In this document: one piece after another, positions 22,155 to 33,741 of the stretch | Layout of the letters: the number at the start of each line of letters is the position of its first letter | Position numbering within the stretch: position 1 is the stretch's first letter | Source: Sacculina carcini | Taxonomy: Eukaryota > Arthropoda > Thecostraca > Sacculinidae | Reading direction: 5' to 3' | DNA: 64,000 nucleotides | Assembly (NCBI GenBank): GCA_916048095.2 | Contig: OU696579.1 | Span: forward strand, 7,934,163-7,998,162 | Notes under the pieces: generated by a model | Databases searched by the model: none | Told to the model about the DNA's origin: nothing | The model's input: the letters and a program-made list of their open reading frames with translations, nothing else | Translations under genes and position numbers: made by a program

Positions 22155-25100
22155 ATGTTCGCTGCCATGAAGCGATTCATAAGACCAAGGTATCTGTTGG
22201 TCCATCTGTTGGTCCTTCTGGCCTGCTTGGCGGTCGTGGTTGTGGTCCGTCTTGTGATGCACTTCTATGACCTCCATACGGCACGTCCTTCCATACAGTA
22301 CAGGACAGCGGTGATTACAGACAAAGGTATGCTTTACTTACAGAGAAATACTTCCATTGGGCACAGTACTCTGGTTTCTGGTTTGATAGAATAGGTGATT
22401 AGATGATTAGATTAGATGGTAACGATGAAATATCGTGAATCATGATAAGCTGTGTTCTCACCCTGCATAACTCGACAGCAAGCACTTATGTTGAGCTCCG
22501 ACCAGATTTGTGTCTCATGATTCTTCAGCTGTCCCTCCCTAGGTCTGCTTATAGCGTGTACATTCAGCGGTTGGTCCTGTATTTGAGTGATTAATCATTG
22601 GTATTGATATGACAAGGATCGGTAACATTCGCTACAAATAACACAAGTGATTTTTCATTGTAACCATTTTTCTGCGCACAGCTCAACGACATTTTGCAGT
22701 TGGGGACAGCAAGAAGGCAGTGCGGTCCCTGTTGGTCTACAATCGCGTGCCGAAAACCGGCTCCACTTCATTGCTGGGCATTGCCAAGTCATTGAACAAA
22801 AAACTTGGCTACAGCACCATTTACGTTAAGTCCGGAGTGCGTCACTGGTCCCTCCTTCACCAGGTGCTTATGTCCTTTCATGCTAATGTCCTTCCTTGGC
22901 TGATTTCAGCATTATAAGTCAAGATAGGTCGTGGATATTGTTGATCCATTTCTAAGTCATGATCATGGGCGACCGAAGAATAAGATGGTCGGACATTGGT
23001 TTATATAACTGACACCATAGCATTGCTACAAAAAACGAGCGTGGCAACAGGAAGAAATTACGGTGCTTCTTTCACAAAACGTCCACAGTTCAGGTACAAC
23101 TCATTTGAAATTCCACCTGAAAATATACTTCCAATATATCAGTTCAGTTAAGGCTACCCTCGGGAAAAGCTCATTAAACACTTCACAACAGTAACCGATC
23201 CAGACATTCTCAAAGGGAGGTCCGAGTATGTGCTTATAGCATATGTATCTCGTGTGAAAGGACCAAGGGGAGGTCCGGGCTGCCACTCCTGGAAGTGATT
23301 GGTTAAGAAGCGCTGACAGAATGGCTTCTGCTTCTAGTAACATCGCAAAATCCATTTCTAGTGTGATTTCCAATCCGTGTTTCACTATCGGCAAGCTATT
23401 TGTATATTTGGCAGGCGATGTTTGTAAGAAACGTAACTAGCTGGGAACTGGTCATGCCAGCCCTCTACCATGGTCACTTCTCGTACGTTGATTTCAAGAG
23501 GTACGTCTTCTAAGAGCGAGTGGCCTAGTGCTTCTCCACAGGAACCTTCAAATACCAGTAATGATTTACTAATGATTTTAATTATTCGAGTAACACACTG
23601 AATGATAATTCACAGTGGTAGCAATTATTTGGTTTGTAGTTGGTAATATATTTTTCGCCTCAAGTATAGACTATCGGTTTTTACAGGTTCGGTGCAGTTC
23701 AGACTCCTGTCTATATCAACATGGTTCGAGACCCCCTCGAACGGTTGGTGTCTTCGTTCTATTTCAGAAGCACCGGAGACGATTATTCTAACAAAACGTA
23801 CTCATCTCCGAATGAGGTCGGTTGTAGGTCATTCAATGGAGATCTAACAAAAGATTACTGCTCACAGGTTGCTACTCAAACAATCCAAGTTTCATCTCGG
23901 GAATCAACTCACTGATACCAGAATTATCGCTGAAACAAATAGCCGTATGATGACAAAAATGCTACGAAGTACGAGGTTACTCAAGTTATTAAGCAATGGC
24001 GGATCCAGAGGGGGGATAAGGGGGCTGAAGCCTTCCCCAAATGTTTCCATCAACTCCTCATAACCAAGAGATTCACTAGAAAGAGGTCAAATAGATTGTG
24101 TAGAATTTCTTGATATAATCATTATCACAAAGACGTTGCATAATGATGCATGTACATGATTAATGGCTTCCGAAATTCAGCTCCCTCCAAAATTGCACTC
24201 TGGATCCGCCTCTGTTATCAGGTTTAATTCAAGTTACAAACTTTAAGACGTGTTTATAAGCTTAAGTAACCTTTAACTTTAACTTATATCTAGGGCTGTC
24301 AAAAGTTAATAAAGTTACTTTTTCACCTAAAGGTCACTTTTTCATAAGCTACCTAAAACTGCATGAAAAAGTTGTGTACGATAATTATTAAAAAAGTTAT
24401 TAGGTTACCAAAAGTTACTTTTTCATCGTTAGGTTACTTTTTTGCTTTTAAGGTTACTTTTTTATCGTCAGGTTAGCTTTTGGTATTTTTCTTGTTATTA
24501 GGTAAGTTAACCACGAAGTTTGGTGACTTTTTGCAGATAAGAGGCACAAAACGGTATATATGAGGATAAAATAGGAAAAGAGATGGACTATTAGGTCTGA
24601 AGATCAAGAAATGTCAAAGTTTCTGTTGTTAGGATGCTAGAGTGCTGCTGTTAGAATGCTGAAGAATGCTGCTGTTAGATGCTGTTAGAATGCTGAAGTT
24701 TCTGCTGTTAATATCTGTGCTACTCGATATTTATACGTTTTTGGATACGCAGGATAGTGTAATTCCATTTTAGAAAATGTGTACGAACTGGAGGGTGTCG
24801 TGAGATGTTTGGAGCGTGGTATAGTACGATGTGTGAGCTCTCTATACCAGATAATGCACTGTAGCACTTGACAGTACGTATTTACTTGAACAGAAATTAG
24901 CAAGTGATTTTCAGGGCGTGAGATAGCGCCATTTTCCCACGTTTGACATTTATAAGACTGTGAGCACAGGGTGCTACATATGGGAGGACGGGGGCATTCA
25001 CACGTGCAGTGTTTACGCTCACACTATTATACAAGCTGTAGTACGTGCTATTTGATAAAAAGTTCCATTGGAACATTATTGCGACCATTATTAAAAATAT

Positions 25101-26636
25101 TTACATTTGCAATTAGTGTATTTCGCATTTGTATTAGCCTTCCACATGAAATTATATTTTGATGGTTATGCTCTTTTTTTCGAAGTTAGCGAATTTATGG
25201 TAAGTCACTTATGGTGGTTTGATGTAAAATGGTGCCAGATCGGAGAGAGGATGGAAAAATAGTACCAACTCGGAAATACGATAGAAGGACTGGTGTTTTT
25301 TCTTCCTTCAGAACTGCAAACAGAAATTGACCTTTTTTGAAGGAGGTTATTTTTAGGTTACTTCTTTTATTGGTTATTAGGCTACTTTATATGTTCACAA
25401 ACAAACAACAAACAAACCGTATATTTCATATAGCGCACTAATCAGCAAAGGTAAGCAAAGATATACATGTGATAAAACGATACAAAAGTGATAATAACTT
25501 TACAACTCAGGTTATTTTTAGGTTACTTTTTCTCGAAAATAAAGTTACTTTTTTCTGATTTTTAGGTTACTTTTTTGACAGCCCTACTTATATCTTTGTG
25601 TATTGTAAATTTCGCCTAGTTGTTATTGTTGCTTCTACTAGACTAGTTGAATTTACGTTGTCAGCGTAGGCAGTCTAGCCTAGCTTTTCACCACTACGCA
25701 TTCTTATTGACTGAATCACAAACAATGAGCCGTCCATGGTGTGCTTTCCCACATGGCGAAGACGTTTGAGGAGTGCCATCAACGAAAGCACGTGCTTTGC
25801 AGCCTTCAAAGCCTATGGTCGCAAGTACAGATGATGTGTGGAATGGACTTCTATTGCGCGTGAGTTCGAATATGGCGCGCATAATTTGTGAATGGTTATG
25901 TGGACAACATTGACCGCTCTTCACTAATGCCACATACGATAACGGTGTTATTGACTGCTGCCATTCCGAAAATGTGTGTGTTGTCAACGTAAACATAGTT
26001 TTGATTGGGATTTTCAGTGATGTCGGGAACCCTCAGGCCCTTCAACAAGCCAAGGACAACCTTCTTCATCGCTATCTGCTCGTGGGAATCACAGAGCGTT
26101 TCAACGAGTTCGTTGAGCTGCTGGAAATCCTCCTGCCCGAGTTCTTCCGAGGAGCGGGTAGAATTATAAGAGGTATGCGTTTCATCTGTGTATTTCATCT
26201 TTCTGAAAAGATTTTCCACCCTGTATGCCCTATAAGGCCGATAAAGGTGTTCCTTGTTAGCTCAATTGGTGCTCAATCAATAGCTCAATCAATCAATAGC
26301 TCAATCAATAGCTCAAAGGTGTTCCTTGTTAGCTCTTGTTAGCTCCTGGCTAGCTCAATCCTATTCAAAGCTTGAATAAATTAACTAACCCGTCTGTTTG
26401 ACACAGGGGATTACCATCTGAGGAAGACCAAGAAAAAACAGCAAATATCGGACGACGTGATTGCCGAAATGAAGAACTCAGACGCGTGGAAAATGTCAGA
26501 TGAATTTTATCAGTTTGCCAAGGACAATTTCAACAGTATCTATGCAGAAAGTAGATCAAGAGTCAAAAATCACATTCCGTACGCCTACACATCCATGCAT
26601 TTCAAACGTGGACTTCGGAATCGACTGTATTTGTGA
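22155..26636 (+). CDS. HS2ST1: Heparan sulfate 2-O-sulfotransferase-like (Golgi type II enzyme)
   Basis: The family moves sulfate from PAPS to the 2-O position of hexuronic acid in heparan sulfate, in the Golgi. Exons: 22155-22326, 22682-22863, 23415-23500, 23687-23867, 26018-26172 and 26407-26636. The start MFAAMKR precedes a signal anchor (YLLVHLLVLLACLAVVVVV). The PAPS 5'-phosphosulfate loop is YNRVPKTGSTS. YHGHFSYVDF holds the two histidines that include the family catalytic base. MVRDPLERLVSSFYF is the 3'-phosphate motif. RYLLVGITERF, LPEFFRGA and HLRKT...DAWKMSDEFYQFA match the C-terminal third. Exon 4 ends in phase 0 and exon 5 needs two bases before it, so a short exon is missing between them, corresponding to the family's FCGH/FCGQ disulfide region. 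Uronyl 2-sulfotransferase is the main alternative, but the C-terminal half fits HS2ST better. Confidence 0.88.
23994..24214. mobile_element. hAT-type MITE, 221 bp
   Basis: Ends CAATGGCGGATCCAGAG and, from the other strand, CAGAGGCGGATCCAGAG. Flanks TTATTAAG and TTATCAGG, an 8-bp duplication with two mismatches. Located in HS2ST intron 4, the intron that should hold the missing exon. Confidence 0.75.
24291..25586. mobile_element. Non-autonomous hAT transposon, 1296 bp
   Basis: Terminal inverted repeats TAGGGCTGTCAAAAGTTA and TAGGGCTGTCAAAAAAGTAA are flanked by a perfect 8-bp target duplication, CTTATATC (24283-24290 and 25587-25594). Both subterminal zones carry repeated GGTTACTTTT motifs, typical of hAT transposase binding regions. 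No transposase ORF, so it would depend on a partner. The perfect duplication suggests a fairly young insertion. Confidence 0.93.
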
Positions 26637-28353
26637 TCTTTCATCGGTCTTTATTGGAGAATTTCCACCACGGAAGCGTGATATGTTGCGTCTTGAAACG
26701 TCATGTTGAGTTACAGTGTAGGATTATTTCCACTTCGTTGCCAATGCTGGTAGATCTGTGACCGGTGACCTGTGATCGGTGACCTGTGGGGAATTTCCCA
26801 CCGGTGGTGAATGGAGCAGTTGTCAAGAAAGGAAGAGAAAGGTAAGAGTAAAGAGTAAAGGTCGCAAGAGAAGTAAGTGTGGGTTTTTTCAATTCCAATT
26901 CGTTATTTGTGTGTATCGTTTCTAATTACCTCTTGACATTTAATTTGATGGAACAACTGAATATATTTGGTTTATCAGCGCTGTTGTGTGGAAAATGAAG
27001 AGATGGTTCAGCTAAGGAAGAGAGGAATCAGAGGATAAAGATTACACACCACTCGTCTAGACAATGTTGTTATTCCTTTTCTTTGATTGATGTGCATATA
27101 TGTGTGTGGTTGCGCATTCGGATATATGTGAAGCACGGTATAAGTCATATACGCATACGGTTGGGTGTGTTGTGATTGAAATTGTGTTTTCGCTACGCGA
27201 ACTCACAAAAGCCAGGGTTGCCTTGAGTGTTTGAGCTTCAATATCTCGATCAATAAATAGTTGTAACCGCTGTGTATAACATGTGAGAAATTCACGCATT
27301 AATTGACTCGTATTCCCAATTATTTCAGAGGCGGCTATCAAATACCAGCACGCAATTCTAAACAAACAGACAGCACGTAAAACACAAAATTCACATATAT
27401 TTCTTTCACAAAATACACAGAAGACACGACATAGTGTGATGTTTTATGTATAGCGTATGTGTGTGTGTGCCTGAGTGTGTGTGTAAACGCGATTATCGCT
27501 TCCTGGACAGAATAGAAAACTCCCCAATCCCAGGAGTAAGGTAAAACACAAAACAACACATGCACATATAAACACACACACAATGAGAAAGTTGCATGCA
27601 CGTGGCAATGATAGCGAGAACAGAATTGACACCAAAAAGCGAGTCAACAACCACCTCTAAGCACGTTTGTGAACACCTGGACAAAAAGTACAGGTGTATC
27701 ACCCTGCTTCGATGAAATGCGTTGCTGACAATCAAACACACACACACACACTGACACACACGCATAAAACAAGCACATATACCAACTTCAGCTTTGCAAA
27801 AAACATCCGTATTTATCTTTCTGATGTCACTTTCCTAGCTACGCACGTAAAATAGTACAATTACACTGAGTACCTCTGAACGATGTGCACGAGTTTTTCT
27901 CAATTTTACCCGAATTTCCGGGAACAATTTGTGAAATTCGATATATAACCTGGAGATATAACCAAAATATATCCTAGCATTTTCTGAAGAAATCCTACAC
28001 GAAACATGGAAAATAATGCGAATGAGACACATGAATGATACTCATATTCTTCGCGATATTCCGACAGCAAAAACATCGCCTATATCCGTGGACACCTATC
28101 ACACCTGTCCGAAAAAGCTAGCACCAAAAACCATCGCCTTAACAATATCACGAGACATTCAACACTGAATTTGCCAAATTCACCGCTGAATTCATCCACT
28201 CAAATTGGACATCTACGAGCTTGTGTCAAACGCCAAGCTCACACACACACACACATACACACGCACACACATACAAATACAAGGAGTGGCGTGCATACTC
28301 AACAAAACATAGCACACGACCATGGGCGAATGGGTGTATGTGAGTGTGTGTTG
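26637..28353. other. Convergent intergenic region between the HS2ST-like gene and SZRD1
   Basis: AT-rich, with short CA/TG microsatellites near 27458-27485, 27575 and 27737. Nothing coding is seen on either strand. It should contain both 3'UTRs; AATAAA occurs on the plus strand near 27244, far from the HS2ST stop. Confidence 0.5.
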
Positions 28354-30686
28354 TTATCTGCGTGCCACAAATCCCGGGGAGCCGTCGGGACCGCGAGGGC
28401 TCCTGACAGTGGTCACGACCGCAGGCGCAATAACACCGCCACCGGCACCATTGTTCAGACGAAATAACCGCAGCGACCCCGTCTCACTATAACATCACCC
28501 CCATCCCCATCCACACGATTCCCCCGCAACCACCACCAAACATCAATGTTGTCAATTAGGATTGTTGACACGAAGGCTTGTTGGCTTACATACAAGATTG
28601 ATTGTGATATACAGTTATAATGAGAACATTAAGCTAGTATAAAGATCAGTCTAGACCAGTGATTCTCAACCTTTTTCTTGCCTTGACCCCTGCAACACAG
28701 TGTGAATCCTTGTGGCTCTTATAAAAAAAAGTCCTTGGTCCACCTAGAAGTCCTTGTGGTCCCATATACACTTGAATTGTCGCAAAGTCTCCATATGATT
28801 GAATTGTTGCAATATATATATTTTTGTGGCCCGTAAGAAAATATAGTGGTCCCCACTCTTTTTAAATTTGGTCCTATGGTGCCTCAAAAGAACCTCATGA
28901 TTCACGTTGAGAAACATTGTTCTAAACTCCGGTTTGTCGAGCGTAATTGAGTTTGTTTGATAACTTTCAAGTAGATAAACATGTTAGTTGTTTTCGGTTT
29001 TTGTTCATTGCACGAAACTCACCCATGATTAATATGAAATTTCAAGCTTAGTTTTTTGTCCCATTTTCCCATAGATTCAGTTCTGGCTTGCAAGTGTTGA
29101 AAACAATTATTATGCGGTTCACGCTTATGTTTTTCCAGTTATCAGGCCCTTAGCGAATACAGTTTACTATGCGTTGTAAAAACTTGCCGTGTTAATATAA
29201 AAAGATGTATTTAATACAAGAATTAACGAACAATAACCCTTCACTCAATCTACCACATTCCACAAAATCCCTCTTCCTTGTTAAATCGATAACGCCAACA
29301 CAGTATAAATTGCACGACATATAAATGAACAACTCTCGTGCTAAACATCACAACGGTACCTCTTAATAATACTAATTACAGCAACACTATGCCAACACAG
29401 TGGACAATTATCCAGTGAATAACAAAGCAAACAGCTGGAGGCGTGATGTGTGTGTGTGCGCTCACGTGGAAACAGGTGCGACGGGTGTTTCTGCCTCAGG
29501 CTCACTACTGCACGAGCCCATGATACGTTGACGAGCCTCGGCATATTCGGCTTGCCGCTGAAAAAAGCCACAAAATACACAATAGTCTGTTCTTAACAAG
29601 ACAAACACACTTACACACTTACACACACGTGAAAACAAGGTGCATCTGGCCAGGTTGAGATGCGGTCATCATCCTGCCTTTCTGTCATATTAGAAAAGGT
29701 TGAGTGATAGAATCGATGACACCTGTGTCCAGATTGTCATTCAGCACCACACACCATCACACACACATCATGCAACACTGCACAAAACACACACACAACC
29801 CAGACGCGAACACAACATCAAATCAACTAAGGATCTGTGAAATAACCCGATCACAGTGCCGTGTCTTTCCTCAAGAGCTCGGCCATATAGCCTGAGGAAC
29901 TTCAACAACAGAAGAGAAAACAGACGGAATATATTGTTAGTTGGACTCCGTGGTGTAGTGGTAGAACACCTGCCTCACAAGCGGGAGATATGTGGTTCGA
30001 AACCCGGGGCGGAGAAGAATTTCATTGGGCGAATTCTATAATCCAACAGTCCCTGTCCACCCAGTAGTAAATAATGGTACCAGATATCAGTCATGTGTTG
30101 TGTCATGCATTCTGGGGAGGTGACCCTCTCTAATACGTCTTCCGTTCTTGTGGCGTCATAGCGTGGAGAGGGTCGGTTCTGCGGTGGCAGCGAGCTGCAC
30201 GGGACACACCTGTGTATGTTCATAAGCTTCGACTTCTTCGCATGTAGCAGCTGTCACTTGAGCAGCGTTTAACATTTAGAGCAGAGGGGGAACTAGAGGC
30301 ATTTGTCAGCACGATACCTGCTGCAGAGACTTGAGCGGCGCCGGCGATGGTTGAGTCGAGGAGGATGAGCCCGACTTCCTGGATGACTGGCCTTGTTGTG
30401 ACTGCTGCACACTGCCCACACTGTCTGAACTGGCCGGCCGCCGTAGAATGGTGATGCGGGGCGTAGCGGAGGCGGCAGCCACGACGTACCGCGACTGTGC
30501 ATCATCCTCGTTGCTGCAACGCACGCGCATCAAGGCTGTCTGGTCTGCTTGCAACGGGAACGACTCACATTGATGGGACGATGACGACGGATCAGTGAGA
30601 GTGGCAGCATGGCGCAGCGATCCGCGTAACTCAGCTATGCGCTGATTCCACGTCTGCTTCAGCAACAGGCCAAGCCCGGACGTCAT
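28354..30686 (-). CDS. SZRD1: SUZ RNA-binding domain-containing protein (SZRD1-like)
   Basis: Exons on the minus strand: 30686-30318, 29557-29466 and 28486-28354. Phases agree (0, then 2). The SUZ domain spans PRITILRRP, a Ser/Gln-rich linker, KSLQ and then RQAEYAEARQRIMGS across the first junction. The last exon ends SPRGPDGSPGFVARR-stop, the classic SUZ-C motif (human ends GPDGSQGFKQRR). SUZ and SUZ-C domains bind RNA and help localise RNPs (family knowledge). The protein would be about 197 residues, somewhat longer than the vertebrate protein because of its N terminus. The start is uncertain: the first exon is preceded by (TG)n, and an acceptor-like AG at about 30655 or 30540 could mean a further 5' exon. 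A LINE 3' end, a SINE and a MITE lie in the introns. Confidence 0.85.
28657..28919. mobile_element. hAT-type MITE, 263 bp
   Basis: Ends CAGTGATTCTCAACCTTTTTC and, from the other strand, CAATGTTTCTCAACGTGAATC. Flanks GTCTAGAC and TTCTAAAC match at 6 of 8 bases. No ORF. SZRD1 intron 2. Confidence 0.8.
29632..29915 (+). mobile_element. LINE A 3'-end fragment
   Basis: Matches the complement of the LINE at 15005-15300: GTGCATCTGGCCAGGTTGAG, CGGTCATCATCCTGCC and TGCCGTGTCTTTCCTC, ending in CTGAGGAACTTCAACAACA. The coding frame is decayed. It is the 3' last ~280 bases only, antisense to SZRD1 in intron 1. Confidence 0.85.
29941..30275 (+). mobile_element. tRNA-Val-derived SINE (family A), copy 2
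   Basis: The best-preserved copy. The tRNA head runs TCCGTGGTGTAGTGGTAGAA, anticodon loop CTCACAA (CAC), then B box GGTTCGAAACC. The body is nearly identical to 18356-18580 but carries about 25 extra bases near 30200. It follows the LINE A fragment directly, in SZRD1 intron 1. Confidence 0.88.
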
Positions 30687-30730
<44 letters not shown>

Positions 30731-31005
30731 CGCACAAACACACAAACGTAGGGAAAGGTAAGTAGGTAGACTAGTACATGCGATTCTGAGTCAAACCCTA
30801 GTAATTTTCAAGTGGTCATCTAATGTTTACTCCTTGGTTAATAAGCGCCAGTGGAGAATATTATGGTGTCGTAGTGAAAAACTAGCAGACACAAGAGAGT
30901 GGCTTGTCGTAAAGCACCTTCATTCTGCGCCAACACACTTATCCCTCTTGTTAACACGATTATCTTTGAACGTAACGATTAAACACAAACTGGAGCGGAA
31001 CCGTG

Positions 31006-31011
31006 TTTATT
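31006..31011 (-). promoter_or_regulatory. Possible MND1 polyadenylation signal
   Basis: AATAAA on the minus strand, about 150 bases after the MND1 stop codon and upstream of SZRD1. Position and orientation fit the 3' end of the MND1 transcript. No other support. Confidence 0.4.
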
Positions 31012-31161
31012 GGAACATCAACAGTGAATCGAAAGCGAAGCAGACAAAACACACTAGAACACGCCAACAAAGAAGAAAACATCAAGATATCAGTAATAAG
31101 CAAGAACACATGAATAAACACTAACAGCGCACGTAAAATACAACGCAATTTTGGGACGAGT

Positions 31162-31779
31162 TCAATTGAGGTAATCGAAATCTTCTGGAATGCCGAAATG
31201 TTTGTCGATTGTAGATGAATCAATGGAGAACTTGGTGTGGCACCACGACTTCAAGTTGAACACATTATCGGTCCAACGATCGACGGCTGTCCGAGCCGTC
31301 TTCTCCTCAGCCGCCAGTTCTTTGACGCGCTCAGGATCCCTGTCGCTCCACTTGTCCAGTTGCTGCTCGAGTCCGCGAAGCTCGGCTTGTCGTTCTGTAA
31401 GCGTGGCAAGCACTTGGTCCCGCTTCTCACCGCCGGGTCTCTGTTGTCGCAGCTCTTGAAGCTGCTGCTCTCGCTGACGCAGTTTTTCTTGCGTCTCTTG
31501 CAGACGTGTTTCCAGCTCGTTGATCTGACGTTGACGAGTGGCGCCCGCCTTGCTGGCAAACGACCAAAAGTAGACGCACGTGCCGATCTTGTCCGTGTCG
31601 ACCATAGCATCGTCGACCAGACTCTGCACCACCTCCTTGACCGACTGCGAAACCACGCCCTTCTGTTTGGGAGCCAGGCGCTCCAGCTCCTTCAACTGAT
31701 AAAAATCGCCACTCTCGTGAAACAGTTCGAGCATGCGCTGTCGCTTCTCGTCTTGACTGAGACCTTTGCGCTTCGACAT
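31162..31779 (-). CDS. MND1: Meiotic nuclear division protein 1 (MND1), single exon
   Basis: MND1 pairs with HOP2/PSMC3IP to help DMC1 and RAD51 in strand invasion during meiotic recombination. The ORF is 205 codons, the usual family length. It begins SKRKGLSQDEKRQRMLELF and has the winged-helix part (QKGVVSQSVKEVVQSLVDD, GTCVYFWSF). A long coiled coil follows at about residues 80-165. The end is RWTDNVFNLKSWCHTKF, then FGIPEDFDYLN, the conserved C terminus. It is intact and uninterrupted, whereas the other genes here are finely split. It lies 475 bases upstream of the SZRD1 ORF on the same strand, and divergent from the PTPN4-like gene. Confidence 0.97.
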   Translation of the reverse strand: MSKRKGLSQDEKRQRMLELFHESGDFYQLKELERLAPKQKGVVSQSVKEVVQSLVDDAMVDTDKIGTCVYFWSFASKAGATRQRQINELETRLQETQEKLRQREQQLQELRQQRPGGEKRDQVLATLTERQAELRGLEQQLDKWSDRDPERVKELAAEEKTARTAVDRWTDNVFNLKSWCHTKFSIDSSTIDKHFGIPEDFDYLN

Positions 31780-33704
31780 GACTCCGGTGCTCTCACTTCA
31801 ACTACTTCGGGCAGAAAGGACACAAACACAAACACAAACACACAGGGAGAGAAGGTTGTTCGGCAATTACAGGAGGACCTGCAATCACAGGAAGATAATG
31901 GTGATCTAACAATCAAGTGATTGAAGATCCAACGATCAGGAAGACATCAGCCCCTGACAATCACAGGAAACATGTTGAATCCTCAATGAAAGAGGTCGCC
32001 AGTCCGCAAATATGTCTAATTCGAAGATCCAAAAAACAACAGCATAAATAAAGAATGAACGATGCAGCACCAGCTTGCCTATACTCATACACAGTCCTGT
32101 ACTCTTCTTGTTAACATCAACCGGCTTCTTCAATTACTTCAAGAATATAGATTTGGGTTCACGAGCAAACAGTACACACACAGTAAACACGAACACGCAG
32201 CCACCAATTGAAACTAATAATCCAGGTTTATCGGAGAACCATCCCCGCGTATGTCGTGTTAGAACGCCAAACTGAGGTCAGACTGAACAAAACTGCATGT
32301 GATCACACATATGCACCAGTAGAATAAGCCTACACCTTTCTGTGAGTTGGGAATGGTGTCAATAGTGTGGGAGAGCAAGTGACATGTCACGTGCGAGGTC
32401 AGAGTCGTAGCAGCCGCCTCCCGAACCCCCGGCCGAAGAAGCCCGAGTGTTGAGGGTCCCGTTGCCTCACGCATGATATTAAAATTTATCATGAAGTAGC
32501 GCATAACATACGTCCCCGGCTTAATGGAGACCGACGGACTGCTTGTAACTGCATTTTCTCAAAGTCGGACCTCTACTATAATGGTCGTTCACTTATAATA
32601 GGGTTCCCCAGTATTGCCTTCGGGGGGGGGGGGGTAAGACCTCGCTACGGCTCTGCCCGAGATAACAACGTCCAAATATAGCAAATAAAGAGCAAACACA
32701 ATCTCTCAAAACAGAACAATAAGACCTGACAATGAATGATGTTCAATGGAGAAACACATCAAACGCTGCCACTGAATGAAATGCAGTATTGTGACTGACA
32801 AACGAGTCCAAATTCTATACGCACACCAATAGATTAGTGATCCGAGATCTATGGCAAATTGTCCACTAACGGAGACAAACCAGGTGGAAAGACAACCGTG
32901 TTTTTATTAGTCCGTTGTTTTTAGTCTCATCTATTTGAATAAATTTGTTTAATTAAACAAATAAATAAATAAATTTGGTTAAATTTCATTTCTAGTGACT
33001 TCCAGTCATTTTCAATTTAATGGAACAGCTGACTTTACTAGATTTATTAGCGCTGTTGCGGAAGATGAATAGTTGACTCATTAAAACGTGGATATTCAGA
33101 GAAAAAAGATTACGGGTCACAACAATAGATGGAGACGATAAAAGCAAGTTAACACTTGTTATTTATTTTCTATTTATTTATATTTATTCTTATTTTACTC
33201 TCTATTTATTACTATTTATCATTGGTTGTTGTTATTTATTAAATTATACTTTTACTCAGTGTTGGCTGTTGTTGTTTATTGAATCATATTTATTGGTGTT
33301 GTTTATTGAATCATATTTATTTGTGTTGTTACTTATTGAATCATATTTATATTTATTGTTGGATGTTTCTTATTGAATCATATGTATTGTTCTTGATTGT
33401 TATTTATTACTAATTTATTAATATTTATTCATATTTATTGATGGTTGTTATTTACTGAATCACATATTTATTGTTGATTGTTATTATTTATTGAGGAACG
33501 TGGGCGGAGTGACATTATGGAGTGTTATCGGATGATGGTTTATTATTTATTGATATTTATTTTTTTTTCTTTCCAACTCTCTTTCTAGACTTTTTTCTTT
33601 TCCAACTCTCTTTCTCTCTGAATCTTTTGAGCGCTTCCGGTACATGGGGCCACCTTAGGGTGGTAATAGTGCTTGCACTTCCCATGCTACTGGATTTGCC
33701 TGTA

Positions 33705-33741
<37 letters not shown>

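Noticed and set aside
25896-25913. LCGQH text that could be the missing HS2ST cysteine-motif exon
   Set aside because: It is followed at once by TGA, has no phase-compatible donor, and upstream text lacks a good acceptor. Probably chance.
25896-26219. 107-codon minus-strand ORF
   Set aside because: It lies antisense to HS2ST exon 5, which has clear family similarity and splice sites on the plus strand.
31237-31920. 227-codon plus-strand ORF
   Set aside because: Shadow of MND1, which is unmistakable on the minus strand.
32540-32645. Possible pogo/Tigger-like end (GTCGGACCTCTACTATAAT) next to a poly-G run
   Set aside because: Only one end is visible, with no partner TIR or TA duplication identified.
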